Assembly: GCA_022571515.1 (NCBI GenBank)
Contig: JACZXQ010000006.1
Coordinates: forward strand, 62,001-126,000
Direction of reading: 5' to 3'
DNA from: Gemmatimonadota bacterium
GTDB lineage: Bacteria > Gemmatimonadota > Gemmatimonadetes > Longimicrobiales > Gaopeijiaceae
Length of the DNA: 64,000 nt
Positions 62,570 to 64,000 of this stretch are shown here, piece after piece (the first letter of the stretch is position 1; each line of letters begins with the position of its first letter). The translations under genes were made by a program, and so were the position numbers. The notes beneath the pieces are model-generated. The model was not told where the DNA came from. It saw nothing but the letters and a program-made list of their open reading frames with translations, and ran no database searches.

Positions 62570-63214
62570 TCAGTCCCGCACGCCGATGAGCGCCCGGTAG
62601 CTCCAAAAGTAGTCGATCATCGAGTACACGGTCAGGATAATCGCCATGCTCAGCGTCAGTCCGATCCAGGTCGCGTGTACGGCCGTGAAGGCTCGCCAAG
62701 GTACCGAGTTCCAGCCGACATCACGCGCCATGCCCTGGAGCGGATACCAGACCAGCAAGCCGCCCGAAAACAGGTTCTGCACGAGGGTCTTGTACTTGCC
62801 CGATGCGCCGGCTGCGATCACGACCTCCCGCCTCACGGCCCACTGCCGGAACAGTGTCACCACCAGTTCCCGCCCCAGAACCACGATCATGACCCAAAGA
62901 GGAAGCACGGTCCACCACGGGATCAGCCCGGCGGGCCCCGGCCTGTGCGAGATTATGTAGAACGGCACGAAAGTCGAGACTAGCAGCAGCTTGTCGGCCA
63001 GCGGGTCGAGCAGCTTCCCGACGTCAGTGACCAGGCCATGTTTGCGGGCAACATACCCGTCCCAGAGATCACTGAAGGCCGCAGCAAGGAAGAGCACGAA
63101 CGCGGCAATCTGGGATCCGAAAGCCGGCGCCAGCGCCAAGAGAAAGATTGCCGGGCAAGCAGCAATCCTGCCGATGGTGATGGTGTTGGGGAGGTTGAGG
63201 TGGCTCCCGGCCAT
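62570..63214 (-). CDS. pgsA: CDP-diacylglycerol-glycerol-3-phosphate 3-phosphatidyltransferase
   Basis: The 214-residue protein has four to five membrane helices. The CDP-alcohol phosphotransferase motif DLWDGYVAR, then G, LLDPLADKLL, has all catalytic Asp residues in place. It makes phosphatidylglycerophosphate from CDP-diacylglycerol, the product of CdsA. It follows mglA by 10 bp and precedes cinA in an arrangement found in several bacteria. Confidence 0.94.
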   Translation of the reverse strand: MAGSHLNLPNTITIGRIAACPAIFLLALAPAFGSQIAAFVLFLAAAFSDLWDGYVARKHGLVTDVGKLLDPLADKLLLVSTFVPFYIISHRPGPAGLIPWWTVLPLWVMIVVLGRELVVTLFRQWAVRREVVIAAGASGKYKTLVQNLFSGGLLVWYPLQGMARDVGWNSVPWRAFTAVHATWIGLTLSMAIILTVYSMIDYFWSYRALIGVRD

Positions 63215-63224
63215 AGCCCAGGCC

Positions 63225-63803
63225 TCAGCTAAGCGACTGGACGACCAACTTGCTCACCGAGCCGAGCGTCTCGAACACCCCTTTGCCCTCGATCGCAACA
63301 CTCTCGAAATCGGGCACGCCGGCAGGATTGAGCTGCGCCCTGAGCTCCTCGACCGTCAACGTGTTCGACAGATCTCGTTTGTTGTACTGGATCGCGAACG
63401 GTATCTGGGTGAGGTCGTAGCCGTAGGATTCCAGGTTCTCATAGAGGTTGTGCATGGCCTCCACGTTCGCCTCCATCCGTTCAGCCTGCGAGTCCGAGAC
63501 GAAAATCACGCCGTCGACGCCTTTCAGAATGAGTTTCCGACTCGCGTTGTAATACACCTGTCCGGGAACGGTGTACAGGTGGAAGCGGGTCTTGAACCCC
63601 CTCACCTCACCCAGGTCGATAGGAAGGAAGTCGAAGAACAGCGTCCGTTCGGTTTCTGTGGCGAGTGAGATCATCTTCCCCTTGGTGTCCGGATTCACCC
63701 GCGAGTAGATATACTCCAAGTTGGTGGTCTTGCCACCGAGTCCGGTACCGTAATAGACGATCTTGCAGTTGATCTCCCGGCTGGCGTAGTTGATCATCGA
63801 CAT
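63225..63803 (-). CDS. mglA: MglA-type small GTPase
   Basis: This 192-residue Ras-like GTPase starts [19 protein letters not shown]. The P-loop is [10 protein letters not shown] (19-28), a switch region has [17 protein letters not shown] and [11 protein letters not shown], and NKRD gives guanine specificity. MglA sets the polarity axis and controls gliding/type IV pili in Myxococcus, with MglB as GAP. No mglB is seen inside the window. The upstream 197 bases to the window edge hold the probable promoter; no clear box pair was found. Confidence 0.93.
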   Translation of the reverse strand: MSMINYASREINCKIVYYGTGLGGKTTNLEYIYSRVNPDTKGKMISLATETERTLFFDFLPIDLGEVRGFKTRFHLYTVPGQVYYNASRKLILKGVDGVIFVSDSQAERMEANVEAMHNLYENLESYGYDLTQIPFAIQYNKRDLSNTLTVEELRAQLNPAGVPDFESVAIEGKGVFETLGSVSKLVVQSLS

Positions 63804-64000
63804 GATCGCTTACGCTCCTACCCGGGGGGCCCTACGGACCGGACTATGAGAACTATCTGTCACTATCTCTTGCCCTCTCCTGTTTGGCTTAGGCACAGCA
63901 TTCGACCGCTGACGGTGGGCGGTCACGGTTATGGGAATCCTCATCCCCTTGAGGACAAGGAGCCTAAGGTCGGTTCCTCGGTGAAGATAGGCAAGTTAGC

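Noticed and set aside
1-64000. tRNA or rRNA genes, CRISPR arrays, prophage or transposase genes
   Set aside because: Looked for in all gaps and frames; no cloverleaf, repeat-spacer pattern or transposase motif was recognised.

Overview
The window is a dense, high-GC stretch of bacterial chromosome with short intergenic gaps, many ATGA/GTGA start-stop overlaps and frequent GTG or TTG starts. The gene content (TonB receptor with a carboxypeptidase-regulatory domain, MglA-type GTPase, BshB1, GlmU-like protein of the alternative bacterial type, ComM, split-alpha transhydrogenase, many small two-component proteins) fits a free-living Gram-negative bacterium, most probably Gemmatimonadota. That phylum call is inference from content and base composition; there is no rRNA here to confirm it. 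No tRNA, rRNA, CRISPR array, prophage or intact transposase was found, and no gap without a gene exceeds about 300 bp.

Layout. 1-4006 (+): end of a cation/proton antiporter, a nitrilase-fold amidohydrolase, a degenerate NAD-synthetase-like protein, a membrane coiled-coil protein and an exported zinc phospholipase C-like protein. 3952-12507 (-): one operon of lipoprotein, serS, histidine kinase, pcrA and gatCAB. 12508-12653: a bidirectional promoter. 12654-16144 (+): response regulator, mannose-1-phosphate guanylyltransferase, GlmU-like protein and a metallo-hydrolase. 16140-16419: a palindromic MITE-like element. 16415-23925 (-): rplM-rpsI-rpsB-tsf-pyrH-frr-cdsA-dxr-rseP behind a clear TTGACA-N17-TATCCT promoter. 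24058-25857 (-): RpoD-type sigma factor and signal peptidase I. 26109-26900 (+): a metzincin protease. 26925-34386 (-): a cobalamin riboswitch with promoter and terminator, followed by a TonB receptor, a beta-propeller lipoprotein, a cysteine desulfurase-like enzyme, thpR, a membrane-anchored protein and an NtrC-type regulator. 34393-38745 (-): a broken MscS channel, comM and a broken Tat-exported amidase. 38958-41775 (+): the three-subunit transhydrogenase. 41808-48022 (-): a very large NtrY-like kinase, an RsbRD-like protein and a PLP decarboxylase. 48007-55916 (+): creatininase-like protein, secreted protein, TolC, HlyD and two MacB-type permeases, then BshB1. 55935-58615: a HIRAN protein (-) and iscS-mnmA (+). 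58605-63803 (-): mglA-pgsA-cinA-hydrolase-grpE-dnaJ.

How the genes work together. The large minus-strand operons cover translation (GatCAB, SerS, ribosomal proteins, EF-Ts, RRF), envelope lipid supply (CdsA, PgsA, Dxr) and protein export and quality control (LepB, RseP, GrpE-DnaJ). The response regulator, ManC and GlmU-like genes suggest nucleotide-sugar supply for cell-surface polymers. IscS with MnmA forms a tRNA 2-thiolation pair.

The most striking local system is the B12-controlled pair of a TonB receptor and a propeller lipoprotein. It resembles in arrangement the BtuB/BtuG surface B12-capture system of Bacteroides. Other points worth a second look are the NAD-synthetase-like protein that has lost its ATP-binding loop, the MITE whose ends supply the stop codons of both flanking genes, and an MscS gene that has lost its pore helix.
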